From Elusimicrobiota bacterium (GTDB lineage Bacteria > Elusimicrobiota > Elusimicrobia > UBA1565 > JACRDR01), in the NCBI GenBank assembly GCA_026388115.1, contig JAPLKK010000121.1:32504-78348 (forward strand): a stretch of 45,845 nucleotides of DNA. The letters run 5' to 3'. Below the pieces are notes generated by a model that was not told the origin of the DNA, searched no databases, and saw only the letters and a list, made by a program, of their open reading frames with translations. The first letter of the stretch is position 1. Each line of letters opens with the position of its first letter. Position numbers and translations under genes: made by a program. This document shows positions 1-8,243 of this stretch, piece by piece.

Positions 1-383
1 TTCTGGCCCGCCGCCTTCTTATACGCGTCCTTCATAGCCGGGTCCGCGTTGAACTTGTTCTTGCAGGCCTCGCAGATGATGGACTGGTCGAGCGTCAAGC
101 CGGCGAGTTGGGCCTCGTCGTCGGATGACAGGCCGACCAACCAGACTTTGGGGAGTTGCGAGCCGGTCCCCCCTTTCTTGCCGGCTGACTCGCAGAGCTT
201 CTTCGTCTCCTTGATGCTCTCAGGGCAGCAGTCTTTCCTAGCCGCCTGACTGCCGTCCGCGCACCGGGCGCCTTTTGAGGAGGCGCTCGATGACGCGGCG
301 AACGTTCCCGGGCTGATCCCGGCCCAACACTCCGGACCGAGCAGCGTCAGCATCGCGACGACGGCGGCAAATCCCTTTTTCAT
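1..383 (-). CDS. Secreted Cys-containing protein, 3' end cut by window edge
   Basis: The frame opens at an ATG (381-383) after AGGAGG and stays open to the left edge, so at least 127 residues are visible and the C-terminus is missing. It starts MKKGFAAVVAMLTLLGPECWA, a Sec signal peptide whose 'PECWA' end resembles the 'PLECWA' and 'PFECWG' ends of the products at 20751 and 21641. A 'DCCPES' segment follows, like the 'DCCPER' and 'DCCPEN' of the 25650, 26474 and 27458 products, then an 'ICEACKNKF' CxxC pair. It is therefore a probable member of that exported family and is preceded by a copy of the shared leader. Function is unknown. Confidence 0.75.
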   Translation of the reverse strand, partial: MKKGFAAVVAMLTLLGPECWAGISPGTFAASSSASSKGARCADGSQAARKDCCPESIKETKKLCESAGKKGGTGSQLPKVWLVGLSSDDEAQLAGLTLDQSIICEACKNKFNADPAMKDAYKKAAGQ

Positions 384-510
384 AAGCTTGTTCCTCCTGC
401 TTGAGATATGCCTCCAAACGGCCTTCCGCCGCCACTAAGATTCCACTGATAGCGAAAGAGCGTGGATTCGCTGGCTTTTTTCATCGGAGAGGCGCCGGGC
501 TGAACGGCGC
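384..510 (-). promoter_or_regulatory. Conserved 5' leader, copy 1
   Basis: Core TTAGTGGC is the complement of 431-438. Upstream is CGTTCAGC (about 500-507) followed by a CCTC segment that can pair with the AGGAGG in front of the ATG. Downstream is GTTTGGAGGCATA. The possible hairpin before the core is TCCAC/GTGGA. Confidence 0.65.
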
Positions 511-661
511 TTATCCTGATGCCCGGCCTGCTTGGCGCAGCTCAGCCCTTGCCCGGAGCCGACGTTCGGCGGCGACACCGCTGCATCCCAGCAACAGGGC
601 TGTCCCCAGTTGAAGATGCAGGTCTGTCCAGAACCCGTCACGTACCAAGCTGCCGTTTCTC
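435..661 (-). pseudogene. Possible remnant of a Cys-rich secreted protein gene
   Basis: In the gap between the first gene and the CPBP protease one minus-strand frame reads a protein-like, Cys-rich stretch: 'AWYVTGSGQTCIFNW', then 'GQPCCWDAAVS', then 'GQGLSCAKQAG'. A TGA lies just upstream and there is no start codon or signal peptide. The frame then runs into the leader. The composition resembles the secreted Cys-rich proteins of this island, so it may be the 3' end of a decayed gene. Chance coding in GC-rich DNA is the alternative. Confidence 0.3.
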
Positions 662-746
662 AGCGAAAGGACGTTCGCGAGTCCTAGGAGCACGATGGGC
701 CCGAGGACCCCTGGCGAAAGCGGGATTCCGGACCACCATCGTAGAG

Positions 747-2063
747 ATGAGGCTTTCGGCGGCCTTTTCGATCCTATTCGCGCTCGCCTCGCCCACCACG
801 GCGCAGATGCGCACCGTGGAAGTGGCCGTTCCCAATGCCGGCGACTCGGCGGCGGCAGGGGCGGCGCAAAGCGCCGGCGCGGCTATCTCCCCCCAGATAT
901 CGGTCTCCCCGTGCCCCCTCACTCTGACCGCTCCAGCGATCGCGCCGGTGACGCCCGTCGCGACGATTCAAACTCTCCCTCAGGTTGGACACGCCGCGAT
1001 AGCCCTTCCTTCCTCGAGCATCGCTCCCCTCGCGCAATCCTCGGTCAGGAGGGACTTCGCCGAGACCGCGCCGGCCAAGACGGCGTCCCTTGCCGAAGCG
1101 GCCCCGGCCTCGGTCGCGCAGGCGAAAGCGGCGCCTGCGACGGTCTCCGCCGCGCCGCCCTCCGCGGCGATGACCCGGGGCGCGTTCCAGCTTCCTGCAC
1201 AGAAAGCGCTGCCTCGTTTCGCGGCGGCGGATCCTGCCTCGACCGGCGTGCAAGCCCGGGCGCCGGGCCAAGCGGACAACGGACGGACTCTGTTCGACGG
1301 GGACAAGCAGCGCGCGGATATGGAGCGGGAGCCGTCGATCGCCGTCGAGGGAGGGGCGAAGCCAACGAGCCGCCCCGCGGCCCTTCTCGCGTCGGCAAGG
1401 GCTGCCACGGTCAGAGTCTGGAACTCCCTGCCCCTGCCCAAAGAGCGCGACGCGGACGAGCCTTACGCTTGGTCCAAGGCGAAGCGCTGGCTCACTCTGG
1501 CGGGTCTTTTGAGCATGCTTTCCGTCGCGCCCGCGGCGGCGTTCGCGACGATCCGCGCTCCCTTCGTCCCCCTCTCGTTCGGGGTCGGCGTCCTGCACTC
1601 CTGGCCCTTGCTGATTGCCATCGCCGGCGCGGCGGCGTTGATCGGGATTCCCCTGCGGGTCTTCGCCCACAAGCTCGCGCCTTGGACGATGAAGGGGAAG
1701 AGCCCCACCGACAAGATGATGGACCGGGCGCCGCTGCTTCTGGCCCTCCAGCTCCTCATCGGCGCGGCAGCCGAGGAGTACGCGTTCCGCGGCATGGTCT
1801 TCCCCTTCGCCTCGGCCCTCCTGACGGCATGGCTGCCGATCCCAGCCGCCCTGACGGCCGGCGCCTTCCTTTCGGCCTTCGTCTTCGCGTTGATCCATCG
1901 CTACGGCCCCGTGTGGACGCGGGTAGTCGGGGCCCTTCTTTACACCATCGCGTTCGTGGCTTCCGGCACCTTGCTGCTGCCGATCCTCATGCACTTCTTC
2001 TTCAACCTGAACCAGCTCGTGAAGATGCGGCGCATGGCTCGGACCGGCGAGACGCTCGCCTGA
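747..2063 (+). CDS. CPBP-family intramembrane metalloprotease with long exported N-terminus
   Basis: The 438-residue protein starts at ATG 747 with a signal peptide (MRLSAAFSILFALASPTTAQ). About 220 Ala/Pro/Ser-rich residues follow, then a membrane domain. The CPBP (Abi/CAAX-protease-like) signature is 'GAAAEEYAFRGMVF', with the Glu pair at residues 343-344 and Arg 348, followed by 'FALIHRYG' and 'LMHFFFNLNQL', which supply the conserved histidines and asparagine. Family members cleave or process membrane substrates; the substrate here is unknown. An earlier in-frame start at 519 would precede the signal peptide and is unlikely. It runs convergently to the TPR gene. Confidence 0.85.
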   Translation: MRLSAAFSILFALASPTTAQMRTVEVAVPNAGDSAAAGAAQSAGAAISPQISVSPCPLTLTAPAIAPVTPVATIQTLPQVGHAAIALPSSSIAPLAQSSVRRDFAETAPAKTASLAEAAPASVAQAKAAPATVSAAPPSAAMTRGAFQLPAQKALPRFAAADPASTGVQARAPGQADNGRTLFDGDKQRADMEREPSIAVEGGAKPTSRPAALLASARAATVRVWNSLPLPKERDADEPYAWSKAKRWLTLAGLLSMLSVAPAAAFATIRAPFVPLSFGVGVLHSWPLLIAIAGAAALIGIPLRVFAHKLAPWTMKGKSPTDKMMDRAPLLLALQLLIGAAAEEYAFRGMVFPFASALLTAWLPIPAALTAGAFLSAFVFALIHRYGPVWTRVVGALLYTIAFVASGTLLLPILMHFFFNLNQLVKMRRMARTGETLA

Positions 2064-2128
2064 TTTTCCCTTTGCAGGCGGCCTCCTGCCCATTGCCGCG
2101 AGATGACGGGCGGCACCGCAAATCGTTC

Positions 2129-2656
2129 CTACTTGGCTCTCCGGCCAGTGCCCTCGGCGATCTTCTTGCGGCAGTCCTCGATCTCGGAGGTCTCGTCCTC
2201 GGACGCTCCGGGGGTCGCCAGGGCCCTGTCGAGGCTCTCGAGCGCCTCGCGCGCGCGGCCGAGCGCGGAGAGGGCCCAAGCCCGGCCCTGCGTGGCGTTC
2301 AGCCTCTCCCAGCCCAAGGCCTTCTCGAGGATGGCGTCGAACTGGGCCAAGGCCTCGCCGGCGCGCTTCTGCTCGAGCAGCTGCCAGCCCAGATAGCGCC
2401 GATACTGGACGTCGTCCGGGACCGCGTCGATGAGCCGGACCAACAGCGCTTCCCGCTCCTTGTCGCGTCCCGTCAAGCCCAGGGCGCTCAGAAGCTGGTC
2501 GGCCCGCTCGCGGTCCTTGCGAAGGTCCCTGCCCAGCTCTTTTCCCAGCATATCCGCGACCCTGGACTGGAACTCCCGGGACCGCGCCTCCAAGTCGTTG
2601 TACCGGTAATACTCGGAGATCCATTCGGACCCCTGGAGGGTCGTGCGCCTGTCCAA
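2129..2656 (-). CDS. TPR-repeat protein, cytosolic
   Basis: The 175-residue product has no signal peptide. Its C-terminal half has TPR-like helical pairs: 'YRRYLGWQLLEQKRAGEALAQ' is one and 'GRAWALSALGRAREALESLD' the next. The start is TTG (2654-2656), four bases after the stop codon of the upstream barrel gene, so translational coupling is likely. It is the last gene of the unit driven by the leader at 3766. TPRs mediate protein-protein contacts; the partner is unknown. Confidence 0.65.
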   Translation of the reverse strand: MDRRTTLQGSEWISEYYRYNDLEARSREFQSRVADMLGKELGRDLRKDRERADQLLSALGLTGRDKEREALLVRLIDAVPDDVQYRRYLGWQLLEQKRAGEALAQFDAILEKALGWERLNATQGRAWALSALGRAREALESLDRALATPGASEDETSEIEDCRKKIAEGTGRRAK

Positions 2657-2659
2657 GAT

Positions 2660-3430
2660 TCAGCGAGCGCTCGAGCGGCAGCCTCCCACGCACTTCCCGT
2701 TGTAGGCGGCCCAGCTCGCGCTCTTTCCGAGATACGTCGCGGCGACGTTGCCTTGCGAGAAAGTGTTGACCGAGCAGGGGCCGTAGCCGTGCGCGGGCAA
2801 GGCCGCCGCCGATAGATCGACGCGGACCCCCTTGCTGTAGGGGCCCGATCCGGGGCCCAGGTCGATCTGCCTGAAGATCCAATCGCCGTCGGCCATCTTC
2901 ACGAGCCAGTAGCCGTTCAGGCGGCTCCGGTTCCCGGCCCCCGTGGCGCTTCCGTCCACGTTGACGGCGACTCCGGGCACGCTGCCCGACGCCACGCGGG
3001 TGGCCGTCGCTCCGCTGTCCCCTCTATCGCAGCTGCCGCCGAAGGCGGTCATCCTACCCTTCACGGTCGGGCCTCCGGCGTTGAGGGCGCCGCGCAGATT
3101 GTCGATGGATCCGTCGCTGAGCATCCGGTTCACTTCGGCCGGCGGCGGGGCGGAATGCGCGGTATCCGGATCCCGATTGAGCCGCTTGACCGTATCCCAT
3201 GCCTGGCTGGCGGACCCGGCCGACGTCGCGCTCGGCATCGTTTCCCCGGAAGCGAGCGCCGGCAAGAGCGCGAGGGCTGGGACCAGGAGCGCGGGAGCGA
3301 TCGCCCGCATGTTCTTTTTGGCGGACTGGTTAGCGGGAGGCTGGTTCGTGGCCGCGTATGGCCCCTCCGCTGCGCAAGCGAGCGGGGGGCGGATCGCGAG
3401 GAGCGCGCTCAGAAGGACTGCGGTTTTCAT
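2660..3430 (-). CDS. Secreted RlpA/3D-like double-psi beta-barrel protein
   Basis: The 256-residue protein has an N-terminal signal peptide and a second hydrophobic segment (about residues 42-62, 'MRAIAPALLVPALALLPALA'). The C-terminal half reads 'VKGRMTAFGGSCDRGDSG...VASGSVPGVAV...QIDLGPG...VDLSAAALPAHG', the pattern of RlpA/3D-type double-psi barrels (T-x-F/Y-G, then D-x-GP, then IDLS-x-A-A-x-x-L/hG). Such domains bind or cleave peptidoglycan. It ends in a Cys tail, 'YNGKCVGGCRSSAR', shared by its paralogs. It follows the Thr-rich gene by 26 bases. Catalytic activity cannot be judged from sequence. Confidence 0.7.
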   Translation of the reverse strand: MKTAVLLSALLAIRPPLACAAEGPYAATNQPPANQSAKKNMRAIAPALLVPALALLPALASGETMPSATSAGSASQAWDTVKRLNRDPDTAHSAPPPAEVNRMLSDGSIDNLRGALNAGGPTVKGRMTAFGGSCDRGDSGATATRVASGSVPGVAVNVDGSATGAGNRSRLNGYWLVKMADGDWIFRQIDLGPGSGPYSKGVRVDLSAAALPAHGYGPCSVNTFSQGNVAATYLGKSASWAAYNGKCVGGCRSSAR

Positions 3431-3456
3431 CTTTCTCTCTGGACGACCGCCGGCGG

Positions 3457-3765
3457 TCAGTTGCCCGTGCTCGTCGTGGTTCCGGTGGACCAAGTGATGG
3501 TCTCGTTGCTCGCAGACGTCGTCGTGCCGTTGGCGTCCGTCCTCGTCGTTGTCGTCCTTGTGCTCTTCACAGGCTCGGGCTGGGACTGGGACTGGTCGCC
3601 GCCGCAGCAGCCTCCGTCATTCCCGCTGTCGGGAGGAGGATACTGCGTGGTGGTCGTGGACGTGGTGACGGTCGTCTGCCCGACGGTAGACCGTGCAAGC
3701 GATGCCAGCGCGAAGCCGGCGCAGGCCAGCGTCAACGCGAATGAGCGCCTCCAGCCAGATCTCAT
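3457..3765 (-). CDS. Small secreted Thr-rich CCGG protein
   Basis: The 102-residue protein starts MRSGWRRSFALTLACAGFAL, a signal peptide, and then is dominated by Thr and Ser with one 'GGCCGGD' motif in the middle. Paralogs are at 10889, 16956 and 17224; they share the MRSGW/MRLKW start, the 'STVGQ' cleavage region and the Cys-Cys-Gly motif. The ATG at 3763-3765 follows GGGAGGGCCT. It is the first gene after a leader copy. The Thr-rich part looks extracellular and possibly glycosylated, but function is unknown. Confidence 0.7.
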   Translation of the reverse strand: MRSGWRRSFALTLACAGFALASLARSTVGQTTVTTSTTTTQYPPPDSGNDGGCCGGDQSQSQPEPVKSTRTTTTRTDANGTTTSASNETITWSTGTTTSTGN

Positions 3766-3895
3766 AGGCCCTCCCCCCTCACAGTCAACATGTAGCTCGA
3801 ACGGCGATGCTATCGCCACTAAGTTTTCTCTCTACTGAAATTGGCTTATTGTTCAATGACTTATTGTTACAGGCACCGCCGCCCTGAAACATTCG
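3766..3895 (-). promoter_or_regulatory. Conserved 5' leader, copy 2 (GAGCTACATGT subtype)
   Basis: Core TTAGTGGC is the complement of 3815-3822. Upstream hairpin is TTTC/GAAA. The core runs into a perfect hairpin GGCGAT-AGC-ATCGCC. In place of TTTGGAxGCATACC it has GAGCTACATGT, shared only with the copy at 20619. At its 5' end it carries GTTTCAG. Confidence 0.65.
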
Positions 3896-3928
3896 CCTTC
3901 GGAACCAAGACACGCGGAACCCGTCGGC

Positions 3929-3957
3929 TTGACAGTGCTGGTGGTTTCCCCTAAACT
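3929..3957 (+). promoter_or_regulatory. Sigma70-like promoter of kinase 1, leaderless
   Basis: TTGACA (3929-3934), 17-base spacer, TAAACT (3952-3957). The ATG at 3964 lies six bases after the -10 box, where transcription should start, so the mRNA is predicted to be leaderless. No Shine-Dalgarno sequence is present. Confidence 0.65.
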
Positions 3958-3963
3958 GGGCCC

Positions 3964-5435
3964 ATGCTCGGCGGACCATTGATCTTGCTGACCGTGGGCC
4001 TGCTCGTTCCGTACGGCCAAGCGAGCACGGATCCCGAGGCTGCGAGGGAGAACGAGATCACGGTCAAACCGCCGAACTCCATGAAAAGGATGCCGTTGAG
4101 CCTGGAAGCCCTCCAGGCCGTCGCAGAGGCGCCCCTCCCCGCCTCGGGCGCGACCGACCCGGCGACCGTCGAGTTCCTGGCGACCGTAGCGCGGCTGCGA
4201 GCCCTGGCCAAGGCGCTGATGGAACCGCTCCAGACCGGCGGACCCTCATCGACGGCGCCGACCGCATGGCGGGCGACGTCGGCATGCTCGACGCGCTCAA
4301 GACGGCTCGCCTGACCGAAGAGGCCAAGGCGCTGCTCACCAGCGGCAATCCCGCCATGATCACGCGCGCCAAGGTGGCCGACTTCCTCGCCTTCGGCCGC
4401 GTCAGCGAGGACATGCACCACATCCATGTCACGGTGCGGTCGGTCCTCGACATGGACGAGGACGCGTACAGGCAGCGCCGCGAGCAGCTCCAGGCGCAGG
4501 CGGAGCGAAGGCGGCTGTTGTGGGAGACGGCGGCGGGCGGAGCCTTCCTCCTGATGATCGCGGGCTTCGGGGCGCGGCAGCTGCGCAGGCGGAGGCTGGC
4601 GGCCAAGGCGGCGGGGCTGGGCACGGGCAGCCTCATCGGCGGCAACTACCGCCTCGACCGCGAGCTCGGCCGCGGAGGCATGGGCCGCGTGTTCGAGGCG
4701 ACGGACATCGGCCTGCGGCGGAAGGTGGCGATCAAGCTGCTGCGCCCGGAGCTCAGGCAGAACCCCGAGGACCTGGAGAGGTTCCTGGCCGAGGCGCGCC
4801 TGGTCGCGGCGCTCAGGCACCCCAACATCGTCGAGATCCACGCGATCATCAACGAGGGCGACGACCTCCACCTCGTCTTCGAGCTCGTGCCCGGCCGTCC
4901 GCTCGACATGGAGCTTCGCAGCGTGGGACGCCTCCCCTTCCACTCGGCCTGCGCGCTGATCGGACAGGTGGCCGCTGCGCTCGATTACGCCCACGCGAAC
5001 AAGATCATCCATCGCGACCTCAAGCCCGGCAACATCATGGTGACCCCGCAGGGCTCGGCCAAGGTGATGGATTTCGGCCTTGCCCATCAGGCGCTCGTGA
5101 CGGTGGCGAAGCTCACCCGGGTCGCCAAGTGGGGGACGCCGCCTTACATGGCGCCGGAGCAGGAGATGGGCCTGGTATCGCGCGAATCGGACCTCTTCGC
5201 GCTGGCGGTCCTCTTTTACGAAGCCGTGGCCGGGCGCTTGCCGTTCCCCGGCCCCAACTACCTGGCCCAGAAGCGCGAGATGCGCTTCACCCCCCTTTCG
5301 GCCGTGCTGCCCGGCCTGCCGCCGGCCCTCGACGAAGCGATGAACCGCGCGTTGCAAGCCGACCCGGCGCTACGCTTCCACTCGGCGGCCGAGTTCGCGC
5401 AAGCCGTCGCCGCCGCGCCGCCCGCGGCGGGCTGA
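3964..5435 (+). CDS. Membrane Ser/Thr protein kinase 1 (frameshifted)
   Basis: Two frames together make one protein of about 490 residues. The first (from ATG 3964) gives a signal peptide (MLGGPLILLTVGLLVPYGQA) and a helical extracytoplasmic region. The second (open through 4266 to 5435) continues it, then a transmembrane helix ('AAGGAFLLMIAGFGA'), a basic stop-transfer and a C-terminal kinase domain. The frames join near 4236-4245, where one base seems to be missing ('LQTGG' then 'TLIDGADRMAG'). The kinase has GRGGMGRVFEATD, VAIK lysine, HRDLKPGN, DFG and APE motifs, so looks active. The sensor-TM-kinase order is the reverse of PknB. Paralogs: 12192, 15282, 42721. Confidence 0.75.
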
Positions 5436-5492
5436 CGGATCGGGCGAGGACTCCTGCTCCAGCTTCGAACTACGTAGGCCATCCAAGGGATA

Positions 5493-6080
5493 CTAGCGCC
5501 TGCAATTTAGAATAGGCTGTCCATTGCAGGCGGCCCACTTCGAGTCTCTCCCGAGAAAGATTGCGGTCACGTTGCTCTCCGACCACGAGTTGACTGCGCA
5601 GGCGCCGCCTATTCCGAGCTTCACTATGGCCGCCGCCGACAGGTCGATCACGGCTTTCTTGGAGCCGGGACCGACGTCGATCTGCTTGAAGACGTACTCG
5701 CCGCGGGAGAACTTCACGAGCCAATAACCGTTCAGGTATTTTCGGTTAGGTCTGCTGCCCACCCTGACGGCGACGCCGGGGACGCTCCCCGACGCCACGC
5801 CTGACGCGGTGTGCCCGTTGTCTCCCCTGTCGCAGCTGCCGCCGAAGCCGGTCATCCTGCCCTTCACGGTCGGCCCCCCCGAGTTGACAGCCGTCCGCAG
5901 GTCATCGGCGTTCCCGGCTTGCACCTGCCGCCTTGCGTCTGCCGGGATATTGACGCTGGTGCCCAACTGCTGGGCCCAATAGTCTGCGTCAGCCAATCCC
6001 TGCTGAACGGGAGGTCTCGCCGCAGAAGCCGCCGGCACCATGATTCCGAGTAGCGCGCTGAAGAGTATCACGAGATTCAT
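5493..6080 (-). CDS. Secreted RlpA/3D-like double-psi beta-barrel protein
   Basis: The 195-residue protein starts MNLVILFSALLGIMVPAASA, a signal peptide, after GGGAGGC. It carries 'VKGRMTGFGGSCDRGDNG', 'VASGSVPGVAV' and 'QIDVGPGSKKAVIDLSAAA', the same barrel pattern as the product at 2660, and ends 'CNGQPILNCRR', a variant of the shared Cys tail. It is a single-gene unit with its own leader. A role at peptidoglycan is inferred from the fold family only. Confidence 0.7.
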   Translation of the reverse strand: MNLVILFSALLGIMVPAASAARPPVQQGLADADYWAQQLGTSVNIPADARRQVQAGNADDLRTAVNSGGPTVKGRMTGFGGSCDRGDNGHTASGVASGSVPGVAVRVGSRPNRKYLNGYWLVKFSRGEYVFKQIDVGPGSKKAVIDLSAAAIVKLGIGGACAVNSWSESNVTAIFLGRDSKWAACNGQPILNCRR

Positions 6081-6232
6081 TTTTGCCTCCCGACCACCTG
6101 TCTCTGTCTTCACTCGCTGTGTAGCCCACAGGCGCCAAGGATGGCCACTAAGATTCTTCTCAGCGGAAAAGGAAGCTGGACGCGCAAGAAGAATACGGGA
6201 CACCAGGGAGGCGGACTGAACATTTGCTGAGC
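6081..6232 (-). promoter_or_regulatory. Conserved 5' leader, copy 3
   Basis: Core TTAGTGGC is the complement of 6144-6151. Just upstream, ATTCTTCT can pair with AGAAGAAT. In the 5' part, after GTTCAG, is GCCTCCC, an exact 7-base complement of the GGGAGGC in front of the ATG. The rest of this gap (6233-6345) shows nothing recognisable. Confidence 0.65.
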
Positions 6233-6345
6233 GGCGGGCCGGGACCGATTACAGAGCCACGCCCATGGCTTGCTCGGCCCGGTTGTGGAACGTCGGCCGG
6301 TTATTTATCCGTGACCGGGCGTCGCAAGAGTTCCCGACAAGACGA

Positions 6346-6385
6346 CCCCCGGGAGCGCCGCGAAGAGGCTCGGCGCTCCCGGGGG
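6346..6385 (-). terminator. Strong hairpin, probable terminator
   Basis: A perfect 15-bp stem (6346-6360 with 6371-6385) and a 10-base loop lie just after the stop codon at 6394. There is no clear U-run, so it could act as an mRNA 3'-end stabiliser as well as a terminator. Confidence 0.6.
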
Positions 6386-6393
6386 AGGCTCTC

Positions 6394-7089
6394 CTACAAG
6401 GCGCTGAACGGGCTTTGGATCGGCTGCAGCTTTTTGCAGCACGGCGGCGTCACGCCGCTTTGCGTCGTCGCTTTCGACGTGGATATCAACCCAGTCCCTG
6501 GAGAGCCGCTCGTCGCGCCAGCCGTTGGCAAGGGCTGCGTCGTTGTCGGTGGCGGGAGGATCCTTAGTGGCTGGAGGACCTGAATGGTGGCTGCACCCAA
6601 GACCTGATCCGACGCGCCGGTGGAAGACGTCTGCAACAAGTGGAGGACCACCTGCCAACTACCGTAGTTGTTCCCCACCGGATACGTGCTCGATACGCTA
6701 GCGGTCTCGGCGGTGATGGGTTGCTTGATCGTCGAGATAACCTTCCCATTGTGAAGCCACGCTTGCGCGATCACGGCGCAACCCAATGAGTTGGAGTTGC
6801 CGGTCGTTCCGCAGCCTGACACGGAAAGAGCGCCGGAGAACGAGAGCGCATTGCTATCGGCTAATCTGAGCAGCACCGCCGCGACCTGGGCACTGACCGC
6901 CGGCTGCGTAGTTCCCCTGCCCACGCATGCCCAGCTTCCGCTCACGCAGCCGACCCGCTTGCCCGAGGGGCAGGGTAGTACAGGATCGCCGCCGCCGCAG
7001 ACGCCACTGTTCAACTGCTGTGCGTCGGCTCCTGCCGCCGTTATCGCGATTGCAGCAACAACCAGCATCGTCAATCTCAAGGTTTTCAT
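6394..7089 (-). CDS. Secreted protein of unknown function with Cys cluster
   Basis: The 231-residue protein has a signal peptide (MKTLRLTMLVVAAIAITAAG). A short Cys-rich head follows ('GVCGGGDPVLPC', 'VGCVSGSWAC'), like small disulfide modules elsewhere in the island. The middle, about 110 residues, has alternating hydrophobic/polar character ('SGALSVSGCG', 'WQVVLHLLQ') that suggests a beta-sandwich. The tail is Pro/Thr-rich with 'TPPCCKKL'. The ATG at 7089 is chosen because it sits 8 bases after GGTGG, as in sister genes; ATG 7092 is possible. I recognise no family. Confidence 0.65.
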   Translation of the reverse strand: MKTLRLTMLVVAAIAITAAGADAQQLNSGVCGGGDPVLPCPSGKRVGCVSGSWACVGRGTTQPAVSAQVAAVLLRLADSNALSFSGALSVSGCGTTGNSNSLGCAVIAQAWLHNGKVISTIKQPITAETASVSSTYPVGNNYGSWQVVLHLLQTSSTGASDQVLGAATIQVLQPLRILPPPTTTQPLPTAGATSGSPGTGLISTSKATTQSGVTPPCCKKLQPIQSPFSAL

Positions 7090-7240
7090 CATCGAGGCCA
7101 CCCCCATAATGCCTGTAACGGCTTCGCGCCGATGATTCCTCCAAAAGGCGCGCTGGCGCCACTAAGATTTCGCTGATATGGGAAAGCATTGCAGCAGCGT
7201 CACAAATCGCATCCGCAAACCGCGCCATAAGCGCGTCTCA
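7090..7240 (-). promoter_or_regulatory. Conserved 5' leader, copy 4
   Basis: Core TTAGTGGC is the complement of 7158-7165. The upstream hairpin is TTTC/GAAA and the downstream hairpin is GGCG-ccag-CGCC-like. TTTTGGAGG follows. The 5' half is diverged and no GTTCAGC block is visible. Confidence 0.55.
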
Positions 7241-7280
7241 AGTCGATCCGATTGCCAGTAGCGCGGCGACTGGAGTTACG

Positions 7281-7366
7281 GTGCCTGTCATCAACTTATT
7301 CAACTTCCTTGACTTGCCAGAGCGAAAGCTCCCGCTGCGGAAGTCAAATAAGTTGATGACAGGCAC
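7281..7366. repeat. REP/MITE-like inverted repeat
   Basis: Arms 7281-7300 and 7347-7366 are perfect 20-base inverted repeats beginning GTGCCTGTCATCAAC. Imperfect pairing extends inwards about 8 bases (AACTTCC against GACTTCC). The loop contains a further short inverted segment. GTGCCTGTCA-type palindromes are typical of REP elements mobilised by Y1 (RAYT) transposases, but no transposase is present here. It lies between two head-to-head leaders. Confidence 0.6.
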
Positions 7367-7448
7367 AGTGACCGGGACGGCCTAATGAGTGACACCGTAC
7401 TCTCCCCGGCCTTTGCGCTGTCCAGGGGGCAAATCCTTCGACGAACGC

Positions 7449-7610
7449 CTCAGCTGCCGTTCAGCCACCCGACGCCAGCGACGAGCAAGCGTCGGTATTA
7501 TCGACGCTTTCTGCAATAAGAAAGTCCTTAGTGGCGCGTCCAAGCCGATCCAACGCACATTCATGTGAGGAGAGGCGGGGCCCTGACCTAGCTTAGAAGG
7601 GAGGTGAATC
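7449..7610 (+). promoter_or_regulatory. Conserved 5' leader, copy 5 (plus strand)
   Basis: CTCAGCTGCCGTTCAGCC starts at 7449. Core TTAGTGGC is at 7528-7535. Immediately upstream is a perfect hairpin CTTTCT-gcaata-AGAAAG, and GGC/GCC flank a short loop after the core. A GGGAGGTG Shine-Dalgarno precedes the ATG at 7611. This copy shows that the element tracks gene starts and not one strand. Confidence 0.65.
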
Positions 7611-8237
7611 ATGAAAACTACCGGCTTGACGATGGGGATATGGACGGCGGTTGCGGCCGCCGCGGCGGTCGCGTATGGCCAAGACATGCCGCAGCTCGGG
7701 ATCAGCCCGCAAGACAGGGCGGGGATCGAGGCCCGGCTCGGTCAGGAAACCGCGGCCAGGACCGTCGTCGCCAAAGAGGTGTATTACTTCAGCCGCACCG
7801 GGTCGGTGAGAGGGAACGCCGGGATGACCCTGTTCGGCGGAGACCGGGAGAACTATTCGTTCTCCGCCAGCTATGAACTCGATGGGGCTGCGCTGGGGAA
7901 CACCATCGACGAGGCCAAGTCCCTGAGCTACAAGTTCGTCGAGGGACCGGAAGCCAAGGCGGAGAACGACAAGTCTATCCAGCGACTCCTCGAAGACATC
8001 GTCTTCGGAGTGACACGGAAGTTCACGATCGAACAAAAGGAGAGATATCGCGTGTCGGGCGGAAAAGAAGGAAGCCCCTATCCTCTCGTGGACATCTGGA
8101 ACCACGAGCACGACATCACTCCGCCCTCGGACGCGGAGCGGCAGGCGACCATGAAGGTCCTGCTCCGGATGGCGATCACGAACACGCTGAACCGGTACGG
8201 CATCCGTCTCCGTAACTTCAAGTTCAACGAGGATTAG
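7611..8237 (+). CDS. Secreted protein of unknown function
   Basis: The 208-residue protein starts after GGGAGGTGAATC with a short signal peptide (MKTTGLTMGIWTAVAAAAAV...YGQ). The mature part is mixed alpha/beta, rather charged and without Cys, with segments such as 'KEVYYFSRTGSV', 'YKFVEGPEAKAEND' and 'LVDIWNHEHDITPPS'. No family is recognised. The metalloprotease gene starts six bases after its stop, so the two are cotranscribed; it could be the protease's partner, inhibitor or substrate, but this is only positional inference. Confidence 0.65.
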   Translation: MKTTGLTMGIWTAVAAAAAVAYGQDMPQLGISPQDRAGIEARLGQETAARTVVAKEVYYFSRTGSVRGNAGMTLFGGDRENYSFSASYELDGAALGNTIDEAKSLSYKFVEGPEAKAENDKSIQRLLEDIVFGVTRKFTIEQKERYRVSGGKEGSPYPLVDIWNHEHDITPPSDAERQATMKVLLRMAITNTLNRYGIRLRNFKFNED

Positions 8238-8243
8238 ACGGGG

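Noticed and set aside
695-2882. Very long alternative reading frames (about 700 codons) on both strands over the CPBP gene
   Set aside because: They are Arg/Gly/Pro-rich, lack motifs and result from third-position GC bias of the real genes. Similar shadows occur over all kinases and were dropped.
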